Below, piece after piece: positions 31,014 through 43,754 of a stretch of DNA of 64,000 nt (the stretch's first letter is position 1; each line of letters begins with the position of its first letter). This DNA is from Telopea speciosissima (Eukaryota; Streptophyta; Magnoliopsida; Proteales; Proteaceae): positions 15,203,563 through 15,267,562 of the forward strand of contig NC_057922.1 in assembly GCF_018873765.1 (NCBI RefSeq), read 5' to 3'. Both the position numbers and the translations under genes were made by a program. The notes beneath the pieces are model-generated. The model searched no databases. It had not been told where the DNA came from and saw only the letters and a list, made by a program, of their open reading frames with translations.

Positions 31014-32742
31014 TACTAGACTTAGCAGGCACACTCCCCCAATATCAATACTTAACTAATCCGATTTTATAAAATCAAATATGTGATTATGCTAGTCCAT
31101 TCAAAAGAAAACCTTATATTGGGCTCATCGGTAAGGCATATGCATTTGAATAATCTGATAAATTGGAATTGGCCTATGATGTATAAACGCCCAATGGGCT
31201 TAGTTTGATAGTTCCAGTCTGATTTTTTTATATTTTTGGGTAAAATTCCAGTCTGACTTCATGTTCCTATGAATCAAACCAGCCTCAACCTCAATTATGC
31301 TAAGGGAGCATGTTTGGCAGAGTATTTTGAAAAATAATTTTACAATTCCGAATCACAAATGGTGAAACAAAATAAGACTCAAAGCCCGAACATATTTGGA
31401 TATGTTGGTCGAACTTCCTGAAGGAGTCATCATCGCAAGGAAAACTCACCGTACAGAGGAGCAACGACTTCGAACCTAAAACCAGTATGATTTCTTCTTC
31501 TCTGCTGCTGCTGCTACCGTGACATTCTTCTTCCACTCGATTTCTTCCTAAAAGCTGAGATGTTCGAATCCTAGATTTGGGCATTACTACTCCTTGTTAC
31601 AGAATACCAAGCCCTAATTTGGATTTTGCGATACACTTTCTCTTGGCATTTCTTCATCCTTCATATAGACGATTTGAGTTCTATTCACCTATCTTGTATT
31701 ATTTTTCTGGATGATTTAAGAGATGGGTTTAGCAGAGATTGTGAGAAAACAAAAACTGCTAGGGGATCGCTTAAAACAGAAACTGTCTGTAGTCGATTCT
31801 TTTCCCTAATTGCTTAATTGAATAAATACATTTCAGCATTTGAGTTTACTGTTTGTTAAATTGCTTACGATGTTCTTATTCGTCTTGCTGTAAAAGGTTT
31901 CTTTTGAGTAATACTTCTACCCTAGAAATTGGGGATTTCACAACATTAATATGCTTACATTATTTCACCAGTCAAAGGAAAACACATGAAATGGCATTTC
32001 TGTAATTAAACTCGGAAAAGTTGGAGTGGTTCTATCAGTTGCATATCAAGCGGTGATTTTGTTCTGAATGTACTCCAAGATCAATTCCAGTACAAGTTTA
32101 CCAAGCAGTGATTTTACTCTAAAAAATCATGGAAATCGAACAAAAGTAATTCCACCCAGAATCAAGGAATTGAGAGCGGAATTGTTACCAATAAGCCCTA
32201 AGTTTCTTCTCTCTCTTGTTTATTCGTAAATTCAAACCCTGGAGTACATGGCTCGGTTTGTCTGTTTCTTTTCTCCATGGACGTTGCTAATGGAAGCATA
32301 GAGACATTGGTACCACAATGGAGTCGGAAACAATTGTGACATTTTGACGTTGCAGAGGAAGCGCCAGACCTGTATCGATTGCACCACAAATGGAGTAGGA
32401 ACTATTGTTATTCAAAAATTACCTTGGTACAGTGAACAAATTTTTGTAGATCTTAATTTAGGCATCGGATAATAACTCAATGTCCACTCACAGAATCCTG
32501 TGCCAAATTCATTCTCAATCCCAGACTCCATTTTGAGGTGAAACTCATTCCATGCCATTTCTTTGTTTTGGAAATCTTCTTCTGGGGTTTAAAATGAGGG
32601 GAAATTTTATTTCATTCTACAATAACCAGTTTGTTACTCTATCCTTTTTGCTTTATTGTAGTCTAATTGAGAAATTTCTCCCTCAATCTTAGTATTCATT
32701 AACTTTTGCAATCTGGATTGATTTACCAGTTAGGGAGGAAGA
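31014..32742 (+). promoter_or_regulatory. Upstream region of TRAPPC1
   Basis: No protein-coding gene recognised. 31410-31600 has the look of an untranslated leader (TTCTTCTTCTCTGCTGCTGC), and GT/AG pairs are available before 32743, so a 5' UTR intron is possible. The short ORFs at 31626-31817 and 32706-32894 match no family; the second overlaps the real TRAPPC1 start in another frame. Confidence 0.4.
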
Positions 32743-35700
32743 ATGCAATTTTTTGGAGGATCAGAGATCAGCCCGTCACCGCCAGCACCAACTGGATCAG
32801 GAAACAATGCTCATATGATGTACATTTTCAACAGGAATGGGGTGTGTTTGCTGTACAGGGAATGGAACCGCCCCCTGAGGACCCTAAACGCTAACCAGGA
32901 CCACAAGCTCATGTTTGGTCTCCTATTTTCCCTCAAATCTTTCACTGCTAAGATGGATCCCACTGGGTAATATTCCTTCTCTCTCTCCAATTAAGAAGAC
33001 TGTAAAACAAAATCTCTAAAGCAATTTTACTATTCTAATTAATTGCTTGAAGTTGGTATGTCGTGTTAACTGCATTTTTACAAATAGATTTATTCAATGC
33101 TTGCTGGATTTATTATTGTGTAGAATTGTATAGGAGCCATTGATCAGAGACTCTCCTTGAGGAAAGCAACCATTTATTTTAGTTTTGATCTCATATAAAA
33201 TTAAACTGAGTTAATTGGTTAGCCCTGGTTCAACATCTGTATTGAAAATGTGCTGTCAATCTTGTCAAATATTAACCTGTCTATTGGGATATCCATTTGC
33301 CTGATAACTTGTTTACTAGAGCACCAATATGAGATGCAAGTACCATGAGTTTTGATTGATTCTTCTATTTAGTTATCTTCTACTTTTTGATAGGGATAAG
33401 AGGAGTATATTCAAGAGCTGAAAAACACGAGTATCATGCAATTTTAAGGGGGCCAAGACTGCAAGAGAAGAAAAGATGAGTGTGAGGGGAAAAAAAAGGG
33501 AGGGGGTGGAGAGGGTGCTGAAACAGTAACCAACTTCACGTCTTAGCACCCATGAAGGAGACCCATGTTGCCAACTACAATCACCTTCAGTTGCACCTCC
33601 TCTTCGAAGTAACTCCCCCCAACTCTAGACAACACTCTCTCTCCTTTAACAAAGCATTAGACCTGGTTCCAAAATGAACTGCCCTTTCCTTGATTTGAGT
33701 CTGTACTTCTTGAAATTGTTCTTCCAAACTTAAAACATGGATTGCACCTCTTGTCTCTTTTCTTTCTTTTTAATTTGTCATGTTGTTGCTATAACAATAT
33801 AAGAGCACTAAGACCTGCAGCCAAAAAGGAGGAGCAGAAACAGAAGAAAGAAGAGAAACCGAGAGTAGCTAAGAACACTGCCCACGGTTGTGTTGTGAAT
33901 AGAATACACTAACCGTGGGTCTAGGAGGATATTTATATTACTAATGATCATAATTACAACCGATTTAGGTTAAGAATGCTAATCCTCAAAATACCCCTCA
34001 CTAACTCAAATTAATAAATAAAGTAAACCAATTCAACCTACAACCGAGACTAACCCTAACACCTTATACTTAATAGTTGCTTACAACATGACCTGCTGTA
34101 GTACGCTGAGGAAGGTCACATTAGCATAACCCTGTGATCTAAGGTGGGTACTGAATTTAGAGGATCAATACGTTTTAATGGTCTATGCTCTAAATACTAT
34201 GGAACCACACACATTGTGCCATTGTGTTTCTTTTTTCTTTTTTTTGTTGATGGGGGTGGCATTGTCTTCCTTTTCTTTTTTTTTTCCTTTCAAGTTTTAT
34301 TTATTTTGGGTGCCTTTACTTGTATTTTGTGATTAAGTACGGTTATGATCCTTTCTCAATACGTCCATTTTGATAAATTAGCGTTTTTATAGTTTATTCT
34401 TGCTTTGAACAGTGTTGAGAAAGGGAATCTTGGGGTGCCTCAATTACCAGGACAAGGTTGTTCTTTTCATAGCTTTCGTTCAAACACATACAAACTAAGT
34501 TTTATGGAGAGTCCCTCTGGGATAAAGGTTAGTTCAGACCTCCTTTCATGTGCTTTATTTTATTGAGTTTATCTTGATACCATGCATCATATAGCATGTG
34601 GAACTTATATTAATAGGATCATCTGTCTGAGACTATTGGGAGTTGAAAGGGCATTAAACATTTAAAATTACATAGAGCCCTGGTCAGAACTTGGAAATTG
34701 GACCTTTATTTATGAGATTGATATCATGATGATAGTCCTTCCCTCAGCTAAGTAAATTGGAATAACGAAGTGGGCATCATCATCCTCAGCTTAGTGGTGT
34801 AGTTGTTCCAAGCTGTTTCCATGTAGGAAATGGTAAATTGTATGTGTTATCATTCTGACTAGGAAGAAAGGTATTTTCTCAAAAGGACAAAAGTCACGAA
34901 ATTCATTCCACTTCTGAGACCCTTGTTCAATTTGATGTTGTCTCTGTCACTTGTAACATGTGGAAGTGCACCGGTGGGAGACAGTTTGAGTCCTCGCGAG
35001 GAGGCTTTTGATGTAGGCTGGGACTCCTCCTTTTACCCCTTTCTTCCCAAAACACTAAAATGCTGTTTGAATTTTAGCCATTTTTTCAACATGTTGTAGG
35101 TACTTTCTTTCATAGTTGTCAAAGCATCGCCTACACATCCAGGCGCTTGTTGCTGGAACGGCGCCTTGGTCGCCTAGGTGACGCCTCCTAGGTGCCTTGT
35201 TGATGTCGCCTTAATTTTTTTTTCCCTCCTCCAATGCCTAGGGTCACCTAGACGCTGTGACAACTATGCTTACTTTCCTATAAAATTATCAGTAGTTTAG
35301 GTTCGGAAATCTTTATTGAAACAATTGCTTTATTTATGGCATCGATATCATGATGATAGTCCTTCCCTCAGGTGAGTAGATTCAAATAACCAAGTGGGCA
35401 TCATCATCCTCAGCTTAGCGATGTAGTTGTTCCTAGCTGTTTGTAATGGGCTATTCTAATCACCCAAGGATTAGGGTTAGAAATCTTCATGTAACTCCAA
35501 AATCCAAGTGAGTATATGAACCAAAACCAACAGCTGAGATTTAATTCAACCGAATAGACAAGTCGGATGTGGCCAAAATTCTGGTCAAGTAATCTAACAG
35601 GGAAGGAGAATAATCCCTTGAAGTTGAACCAGATTCAACGGTCGGATTTGAGCATATTAGGAGAGTACTAAAATAGTAACTTGCTGGAAAATTAAAATCA

Positions 35701-38700
35701 GATTTAGAAACATCAGTGGAACAGAACCTACTAGGTGGAATAGCAAGAGAAACCAAGATAGAGAGTGAGAAAAGAATTAGAAAGTAGTGCAAACATAATA
35801 GCAAGTGTTATGCAAAATAATAACTAAAAGAAATGCTAGAAACAAAGCAAAGAATGGTGTTGCCGTAAGGTTCAATTTATGGCAGAATACTGCTATTAGT
35901 GACAGGAATCAATGGGGGAAAAGAGAAGAAATAGAAGATGAAGGATATGAACTATGCTTTCCCACCTAGAACTTGACTAGCATCTCACCAGTATAAGCTT
36001 AACAAATTGTTTAAAATCGTTCGTAGTGGGTATCCCTATTCTTTATTTTTAACTTCGTGGAAATAAACAAAATAGGAAACCCGATGTATGGTAGGGAGAA
36101 TCCCTTACAATTTATGTTGTCTTCAAAATAGAAACTATTCTAGAACCATAACAAAATATGAACTGATTGCTTAATCGCATATGAGACTTAAATCTCTTAT
36201 ATTTGGGTTTATAGAATTGGCTCATCACAATAGTAAACCCAAAAATACTAGGCCCATGGCCTACATAACCCATTGAACACTCAAAATTATACATATTGGT
36301 TCACTCATGGTACTGTAAGACCAAGTCACAGTGACCTAGTCCCAAGCAGGATCTCAATAATTATACCCAACAGGTTCTAAGTTCAGACTTACAGTCAATA
36401 ATAGAAACCAAAATCCTATCTGTAAACAATAGGTTTAACTTAGGGAAAATAGTAGGTATTCAAACCCTAAATAATGGTCACTTGATGGGGTTTAATCACC
36501 AACCGAAAGTAGACCTCTAAGGGCTGATCAAACCCTGAAAGTCTCAGACCAAAGGGGTTACAAGCTGCTGAGATATTGCTAACTAATGAAATTAGAAACT
36601 AGTTTCAAAATTTGAAGGTTAAGGAATAGGACTCAAACCAGCTAGCAGATCTATCCCAAATTGGGATCGAATGGAGGGGATATTGATAGAAGTTTGTCTT
36701 CCAAATATTACTGGAAAACAATGGTAGGATCTCAAGTTCCACAGGCTTGAAGTTGCAGCAGGAAAATAGAAACAAAGCCAGCCGCAGGTGTGATTTGACT
36801 GTCAGATCAGCAACTTTGATAGCAGCACTTGGGGACTTCAATATAGACTTCAGTAGATGATCTCAGCAGCACTTCTGAGAATTGGATGATCTCAGTTGTG
36901 TACAGGAAATAAACTCAGAGTAGGGATCAGAAATCGATGGAGAACATATAAGAATGGGGATAGGGAGGGGTTGGCTATCTCAGCCTGGGCATCTCACCCT
37001 GGGTATCTCACCCTTCTTAGCCTCTCTCAGGACAATGCATTGCAAACAGCAACATAACTTTATTCATTAAACCGTGGGCCTCAAGAGCTGATTACAATGT
37101 TTATATAGCCTAATGTCTGAGACAAAAATAGAAACTAGAGTCTAACTAGGATTCCCAATTAGGATTACAACTCAAATAGGAAACTAAATAAAATTCTAAT
37201 AAAATAAAACCTAACATCAACTCCTCTAAGCCAGGTGTCCAGGTGGGGCCCATATCACTCTTCATGTGAACAGTAACTCGTGAACAGTTTTTTTGCCCTT
37301 TTCTTCATGCTTTGATCTACATCACATGGTCCAGTCCAATGGGCTTTTTTGCTGCTGACGTTCTTGTCTTCTGAACTGCATCAGTTTCCATGTTGGAAAT
37401 GGTAAATTGTGTGTGTTGTCATTCTGACTAGTAAGAAAGCCATTTGCTCGACGAGGACAAAAGTCACAAAATTCATTCCACCTCTGATATCCTTGTTCAA
37501 TTTGATGTTGTCTCTGTCACTTGTAACATGTGGAAGTGCACTGGTGGGAGGCAGTTTGAGTCCACCTGGGGAGCTTTAGAATAGTAGGCAGGGACTCCCT
37601 TTTTTCCCAAAACATTAAAATGTTGTCTCAACTCTAGCCATTTTTCATCATGTTTGGTACTTTCTTTCTTATAAAATTATCAGTAGTTTAGGCTCTGAAA
37701 TTTTTAATGAAACCATTGCTCTGTGAATGGTATGGTGTAGACAAATGCAATCCTTTCAGCCGCAGAACCTTGACCTCAATGAAATGTGCTCTTGGAATAC
37801 GCAGGGGGTAATGCAATTGTGGGTGTTATCTTTGACACTTTAGATCCTAGTTTGCCTTTCATTTATTTTGTTTAATTTTTTTAAAATTTTTGCCATCTAG
37901 TTATGATCTTATTGCCACTAAAACAAGTAATCCAACTCAAAGTGTCAATTGGACTCTCTATGTTGCATATGAAAGCATGGACATGAATATAGCTTTCCTA
38001 TTATGATCTCATTTCAATTTGATGTTGTCTCTGTCACTTGTAACATGGTCAGTAGATCTCTCATCCCTTACCAGCCCACCTTTTGCCAGCTCATCGGCCA
38101 AATAATCACTAGCTTTAGGATGCTGCAAGACAATAATAGCAGCTTCCATAGATGTTCTAGGTCTCGGGATGAGATGTGAGGACCTCCTGTGAACCCCAAT
38201 GGAGATATTGTCGACCTGAAGGTTTGCAACTTCTCATCTCTAAGGGTTGGAGTCATGCCATAATGGAAGGTGATACAACTAATGTTATCGGATGGATGAG
38301 AGATTCAGTGGACACTCCTAGGCCTATAAAGGAGCTGGTGGCCTATGTGAATGTTTCCTTCTGTTAGAAACCAAGGAGTGCCAATGAAGTTGCTGATGTG
38401 TTGGCTACCTGGCTAAGCAAGGATTTGTTAGATCGAGACTCTGTTTTGGGGATGATATTCCTTTGTAAGAAGCAATGTATGAATGTATTAAGGGGTTTTG
38501 GGAGGGCGCTTCTGGCTTCAACCTTTTATCGTTGTTTTCATCACTATGTGTTTCGATATACTATTATGCATCCTTTTATTCCTGTTAGAGTTACTAGAGG
38601 TTATGTTCTAAGGGTAGTTTGGGAACTAGCCTGTTGTCTAGTTGCCCTATTATGTAATATCTATCTTTTTACCTTTTTTACTCTTTACCTCCTTAGGGAG

Positions 38701-41700
38701 GTGTATGTAATTCTCTTATCTCTATTAGTGAAGTAATATAGGTGTGGAGACATCTCTCTTACACATAACACATTCAACCGAAATATTCTCTCTTTTTTCT
38801 CCTTGTCTCCTTCTTCCTCTCATCTCTTCTCCTTTCTCTCCCACCTTGTTCTCCTCTTCTAACTAAACCTAAAATCTAACTATTCCTCCATCAATAAATT
38901 CTGTTGCTTATCCAAAAAAAGTTGTTGACCTGATAAAAAAGAGAAGAATCAACCTCAACCTCCAAATGGGGCTCAATGGTTCATACAGCAGGAGACAACT
39001 CAATCCAAAAAAAAAAAAATGAGCACTACATCTTCAACTGGAAGCCTAGATTAGCTAATGATGTGGCAGACCAATTGGCTAGGGAAGGTGTTCATAGATT
39101 GAGGTGGAGCCATTGGAATTCTATCCCAGTAGCAGAGTAGGGTGTTTGTTCTACAAGTTTTTTGTACCTCCTGTCTTGGGTGTTTTTAATATTGGGATCC
39201 TGTAATCCTATTCCCATTAGTCCATTACAATATATTTTGTTGATAGTTATCAGAATAAAAAAGATCACGATATTGGCTGGTTGTAAATCTGTAACACCTT
39301 GATCACCCTTGTTGAAAATCTTAATATTCCTCCTATAGCTGGTCAAAAATAGATTTTTCAGGTATCTACCAACAAGTTGAGCATAATAGCTTGTCTAAAA
39401 GGAAGAGTCCAAAGTCTGGACGTAATTGGGAAGGGGAAGAAGAACTGATCTTTCTGCAACCACTTGAAAATATTTAGCATGGTTGGGCATCTAGCTTTCT
39501 AGATTTATCAAGTAATGGTAATCTTGAATATCTCCATTTTGTCACACACTTTTTTCTGAAAATGCTATTCTTATCCCCCCCAAATGAAGGGGCTGGGGGT
39601 AAGAAGGGAACTGCAAAAGTTATAGACAAATTTATTTTCTGAAGTGCAATAGAGTTAAAAATTCTTGGGCTTCGCCATGATTTCTGAAATAAACTTTGCA
39701 TTTATTAATTGTTCCCAGCCTATGGGAATCTTTAGACACTCTGTATGCTTAATGTTAAAGCATGTTTTATTGCCTTGTACAAATGGTTTTTGTTAAACTG
39801 AAACCATTGAAACACAAACAATAAATTTCATTTGTTGCTTGATCTGTCTCCACATTGCAGATAATCTTGGTTACTCACCCCAAGACTGGTGATCTACGGG
39901 ATTCCCTGAAGTACATCTACAACTTGTATGTGGAATATGTTACTAAGAATCCACTTTATACTCCAGCAACTCCAATTAGGTATTGTTTCTCATATCCTCA
40001 GTGAATAATGGGAACATTTTTAAATGTAAACTGCAATAAGAGATCATCAGGAAATGTTTACACATGCATGGGTTTGGGGAAGACGGATGCCACCTGTGAG
40101 ATATTTTTGTTTAAAGTCCTCTGATGCAGTCATAATAACCCTAATTCTAGTTGACAATTGAGGACATTGTAGCTGCTGAAATAGGGCCCAGATTACAGCA
40201 ACAAGTCAGCCTTATCCCAACTAAATGGGCTTGGCTACATGGATCATTTTAAAACAAAGTAGGGAAAGGAAAGTAAGAGGGATGAAAAATAAAAAGGAAG
40301 AAAAGTGAGAAATGGAACATGAAAAATGAAAGTAAGAGGAAAGAGGATAGCCCAGGAAATCAGGAAAATCTAAGCTACATGGTGTTGGCAACGTGGATCC
40401 TTGCCCTCCAATAGGCTCTATTTGAGGTTATACTTGGCACAAGACCCAGACTATGCATGTCATTCTTCACAACCTCACTTATGGTCATTTTAGGCTTGTC
40501 CCTAGCTCTTTTAGCTCCTTCAGTCGGAATCAGATCACTCCTTATTGGGGCGTCCCCAGGCCTCCATTGCACATGGCCAAACCACCTCAGACGACATTCT
40601 CGGAGCTTGTCTCTAATCGGGGCAACTCCCACATCAGCTCTAATACGTTGGTTCCTCACTTTATCCTTCCTAGTTTTGCCGCACATCCATCTTAACATTC
40701 TCTTCTCTACAACACATAGCTTCGCTATATGACACTTCTTAACCGCCCAACATTCCACCCCATACATCATAGCAGGCTGGACAACAGTCTTGTAGAACTT
40801 TCCTTTAAGCTCTAAAGGAATGTGTCAGTCACACAGTACTCCGGCTACATCTCTCCACTTCATCCTTCTCACTTTAATTCTTTGTGAAACATCATCATCT
40901 ATGTCACCTTCTTTGTGTATGATAGACCCCAAATATCTAAATTAGTCACTTGGCGGTATCTCTCCTCAATTTTTCACCGTGCCATCATCCCTCATAGTGT
41001 GACTAAAGTTACACATCATATACTCTGTCTTTGATCCTACTAATCTTAAAGCCTCTTGTTTCCAAGGTCGATCTCCACAACTCTAACTTAGCGTTAATCC
41101 CTTCTTTTGTCTCATCCACCAAAAATGATATCGTCGGCGAAGAGCATACACCACGGTACCTTGTCTTGGATGTTCTTGGAGATTGATTGGACTGACGAGG
41201 ATATAGTATACAATAGGAGAAAGATTGGACTGACGAGGGTAATAATATGGGAACAGAATTAACAATTAAATCTGAAACCGAAATGTTTTGGTGAAATTTC
41301 GGTAAATTTTGGGAATTTCAGTAAATTTAGTAGTCATTTTGTTTTGGTTTCTTGCAAAATTGAAATATTTTGGTTATTTCAGCAAAATTTTGATTCTTGG
41401 CTGTGACATAGTAGATATCTCTGATCTGCAAAAGACAGTCCAAAAGGTCATGTGTGGATTAGGTTAAAATAGGGAATGTGATGGGAATTAGATTTAAACT
41501 CAAATGTAAGAACCGATTCTGATCTGTGGAGAATATCAGCTTATAAAACAGCATAAAAGTGAAAATCGGAGAGAAAAGAGAGTTCCAGAGATGACTGACT
41601 AGTAATTGAAAAAGTAACAGGAAAATAGAGTATATGAAGAAGAATAGAATAGAGAAATAAGAAGGAAGAACAGTGATGGAAAAGCAATAAAATAGGATTT

Positions 41701-43754
41701 ATTATGTATTGAAGATAGCCTGCTGCAGCTTGCACTAATTGAGAAGTTTGATTAAGTGAAAAGGAGAGAGAGACTTCACTGCTTCTCACAAAAGTAAAAT
41801 TCTATTTCTCAAATCACTGTCGATGCATACGGGGTTACAGCTATATATTAAGACAATGAAAAAAGAGAATAGGGACCTAATAGAAAATTAGGAATAGAAC
41901 TCTACCTAACTAAGATTTGTTAAATATAAGCTACTAAATACTAATAACTAAAAAAGACAATAATATTTTAATGGCGGACCCACTACTTTCTTTAATACTT
42001 TACTAATCAAATTACATTTCTGTTCCCAATCTTTAGAGTATCGAATAATTAACTGATGCAGTTGCACTGGACTTTAATCCCGTATGGAGGCCTATGCACA
42101 AGTTTGGGAGAGGCCCAGAAGGTTTTGGTGGCAGTCCAATGGGCTGAATTGACCTTTGGGTAGTTATATTAAAGTTTGGGCTTTTTATTTTTATTTTTTG
42201 GGTTTCATTGTAATGGGCCTAATTTATAAGCACATAAAGTGGGGATAAAATTAGTATAAGGGATTAGTAGTTAAGCATTTGGGTTAGATCAGGATACTTG
42301 ATAGATAGAGTTTTGTTTTGAGTTTATTTATTTTATTGAGTGTGTTAGAGTGATTAGGAGTCCTTTTATGAGTCAATTTAGGAATTTTAGGTCTTTATTA
42401 TATATATGTAATACAACCCATCAATTAGAAATTATTTGAGTGAAGAATAAGAGTTTTTTTTTTTTTAAAGGAGTTTTGGTGTTATTGAGCAGTGCATATG
42501 GGATTGGGATTCCCATACCTGAGATCAATCTCATCTCTTTTCCCTCTCCTTCCATTGATATGATTTCTTACCTTAACAACGTAGTTGTTTCCTTTATCTT
42601 AGATGTGGTCACAAGTTGATCATTGGACCTGCTTGCATCTAAGATTCATAATCTGGATTTTCAGATTGTATTAATTGATATCAGAGCCAAACCTAACCAC
42701 CATGGATCCTACTCTCATCTTTGCTATCCACCATCAACTTCAACTCGTGCGAGAGAACTTGCGAACAGTTGAAGTGAATAAAAAAGAAACTCGGCGATAA
42801 TGTAAAGAATTTAAGAACCAATTGTTGATCACATCAATCATATGGGGTCTTTGTTCGATAAATTAATCTCAGTTGTTGAACAATAGGTGTAAGACATAGT
42901 GGTTTCAGTTATTATTGGTGAATCACCCATGGAGAAGCATAAACTTGTTGATCTTTTGATCAAACCAGTCAAATTTATGCTTCCACATTGCGACTTCAAC
43001 AATGGATTCCTTATTGTTGTACTGTTGGGTCGTGGTCTTATCGTCGAGGTTGAATGAAATGCCAATCCTGATGTACAAACCATTGTAGTGAACCTATTTG
43101 AAAGGAAACAACAACAGATACAAAATCACATTCAAACCATAATTGGTTAATATTTAACTCCTTTGCTTTGATTATGCCTTTTCATTAGACCTGAATATTC
43201 TGCTTTAAAGTTTGTAGAGTTGCCCATAAACTCATTGAAAGCTGCAATAATTCGTCCCATTTTATTTCTGAATAATCCTCCAAAACCTGCTCTTCCTGGA
43301 TTGCCTAAAGAGCAACCGTCTTGTTGCTCTGTTTGCTATAATTTATGTATGTAATAATACATATAATGGTATTTTGGGTTGGTGGGGGAACCATGTCAGT
43401 TTAGCTGATGTTGTGTCCTTACTTTATTTTCTTTTTGGTAATATTTGGGCAGATACTGATTATTTATATGTGATATACATATATTGGTTATTTTTGGTTG
43501 ATAGGAGAACCATTTCGTTTTAAATGTAGAATTGATACAATCATGTGAGTGTGGTGATACTTGAAGTACTTTTTTTTGGGGGAACTCTTTTGTAGTTACA
43601 ACTATAATTCTTCTTGGAACTTTTTTCTTCCTTTTTGGATTGCAAGCTTCAGTTGCAGAAGATAGTCTGGTGACTGATTTTGTCTTTTATTTCTGATTTT
43701 AGATGCGAGTTATTCAACGCATCTCTTGATCAATATGTGAAGAACCTAGCATAG
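32743..43754 (+). CDS. TRAPPC1: TRAPPC1 / Bet5 homologue, TRAPP vesicle-tethering subunit (four exons)
   Basis: Bet5/TRAPPC1 is a longin-fold core subunit of TRAPP complexes, the Rab guanine-nucleotide exchange factors acting at ER-Golgi and Golgi steps. Exons are 32743-32966, 34413-34527, 39861-39979 and 43703-43754. Junctions are GT/AG and the sum is 510 nt, i.e. 169 residues, the usual plant length. Landmarks are '[20 protein letters not shown]', '[20 protein letters not shown]', '[20 protein letters not shown]', '[14 protein letters not shown]', '[20 protein letters not shown]', '[20 protein letters not shown]' and 'QYVKNLA'. The start at 32743 gives the family N-terminus 'MQFFGGSE'. Coding sequence is only about 5% of the span; introns 2 (5.3 kb) and 3 (3.7 kb) are loaded with MITE, LTR and LINE insertions. 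Confidence 0.95.
35110..35270. mobile_element. 161-bp MITE in TRAPPC1 intron 2
   Basis: TCATAGTTGTCAAAGC at the left matches the reverse complement of GCTGTGACAACTATG at the right. The flanks TACTTTCTT (35101-35109) and TACTTTCCT (35271-35279) form a 9-bp target duplication with one change. Copy B of the surrounding duplication lacks it. The inside has GCGCCTTGGTCGCCTAGG-type sequence. Confidence 0.85.
35442..37383 (-). mobile_element. LTR-type insertion, 1.94 kb, in TRAPPC1 intron 2
   Basis: Ends in CTGCATCA on plus (TGATGCAG on minus), as the other LTRs here do. It has a TATA-like CTATATAAAC followed by AATGAATAAAG on minus (about 37110 down to 37060), as expected of an LTR promoter and polyadenylation region. 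The other copy of the duplicated host sequence (GCTGTTTCCATG, about 34815) is unbroken at this point; here GCTGTT and GTTTCCATG flank the insertion. No reverse transcriptase or gag was seen, so it is a solo or LTR-only element. Confidence 0.65.
38040..39100 (+). pseudogene. LINE RNase H fragments in TRAPPC1 intron 2
   Basis: On plus, 38230-38440 reads '[20 protein letters not shown]' then '[16 protein letters not shown]', the RNase H-like C-terminus of plant LINEs. 39030-39090 has a second tail, '[14 protein letters not shown]'. On minus, 38135-38050 reads '[18 protein letters not shown]', a third piece in the opposite direction. These are independent degraded fragments, not one element. Confidence 0.65.
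40375..41170 (-). pseudogene. 5'-truncated RTE-type LINE, reverse transcriptase C-terminal half
   Basis: On minus the sequence enters at '[20 protein letters not shown]', the catalytic ADD box of RTE-clade reverse transcriptases, then 'GFKISRTKTEYM', '[16 protein letters not shown]', '[18 protein letters not shown]' and '[12 protein letters not shown]'. It has a few frame interruptions. Truncation just before the ADD box is typical of incomplete reverse transcription. It lies antisense in TRAPPC1 intron 3. Confidence 0.85.
42054..43150 (+). mobile_element. LTR retrotransposon remnant: 5' LTR, primer-binding site and gag start
   Basis: A 620-bp LTR (42054-42673) runs TGATGCAG...TGTATTA, with a TATATATATGTAATAC promoter-like stretch at 42399. 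It is followed by TGATATCAGAGC (42676-42687), one mismatch from the initiator-Met tRNA site. From 42701 the frame '[19 protein letters not shown]' begins and decays, with gag-like phrases continuing to about 43090. No pol or 3' LTR follows, so the element is truncated. It shares the TGATGCAG...ATTA termini with the minus-strand LTRs in RRP15 intron 6. Confidence 0.75.

Larger units (their letters stand above)
34713..37720. repeat. Segmental tandem duplication in TRAPPC1 intron 2 (copies interrupted by insertions)
   Basis: Copy A is about 34720-35300 and copy B about 35345-35441 continued at 37384-37690. Shared wording includes 'GATGATAGTCCTTCCCTCAG', 'GTGGGCATCATCATCCTCAG', 'GATGTTGTCTCTGTCACTTG' and 'AAAATTATCAGTAGTTTAGG'. 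Copy A contains an extra 161-bp MITE and copy B an extra 1.94-kb element, so each insertion has an empty-site comparison in the other copy. A third fragment ('TTTGATGTTGTCTCTGTCAC') is at about 38016-38045. Confidence 0.85.

Noticed and set aside
36605-36841. Short frames inside the 1.94-kb element in TRAPPC1 intron 2
   Set aside because: They lie in LTR-like non-coding sequence with no gag or pol resemblance.
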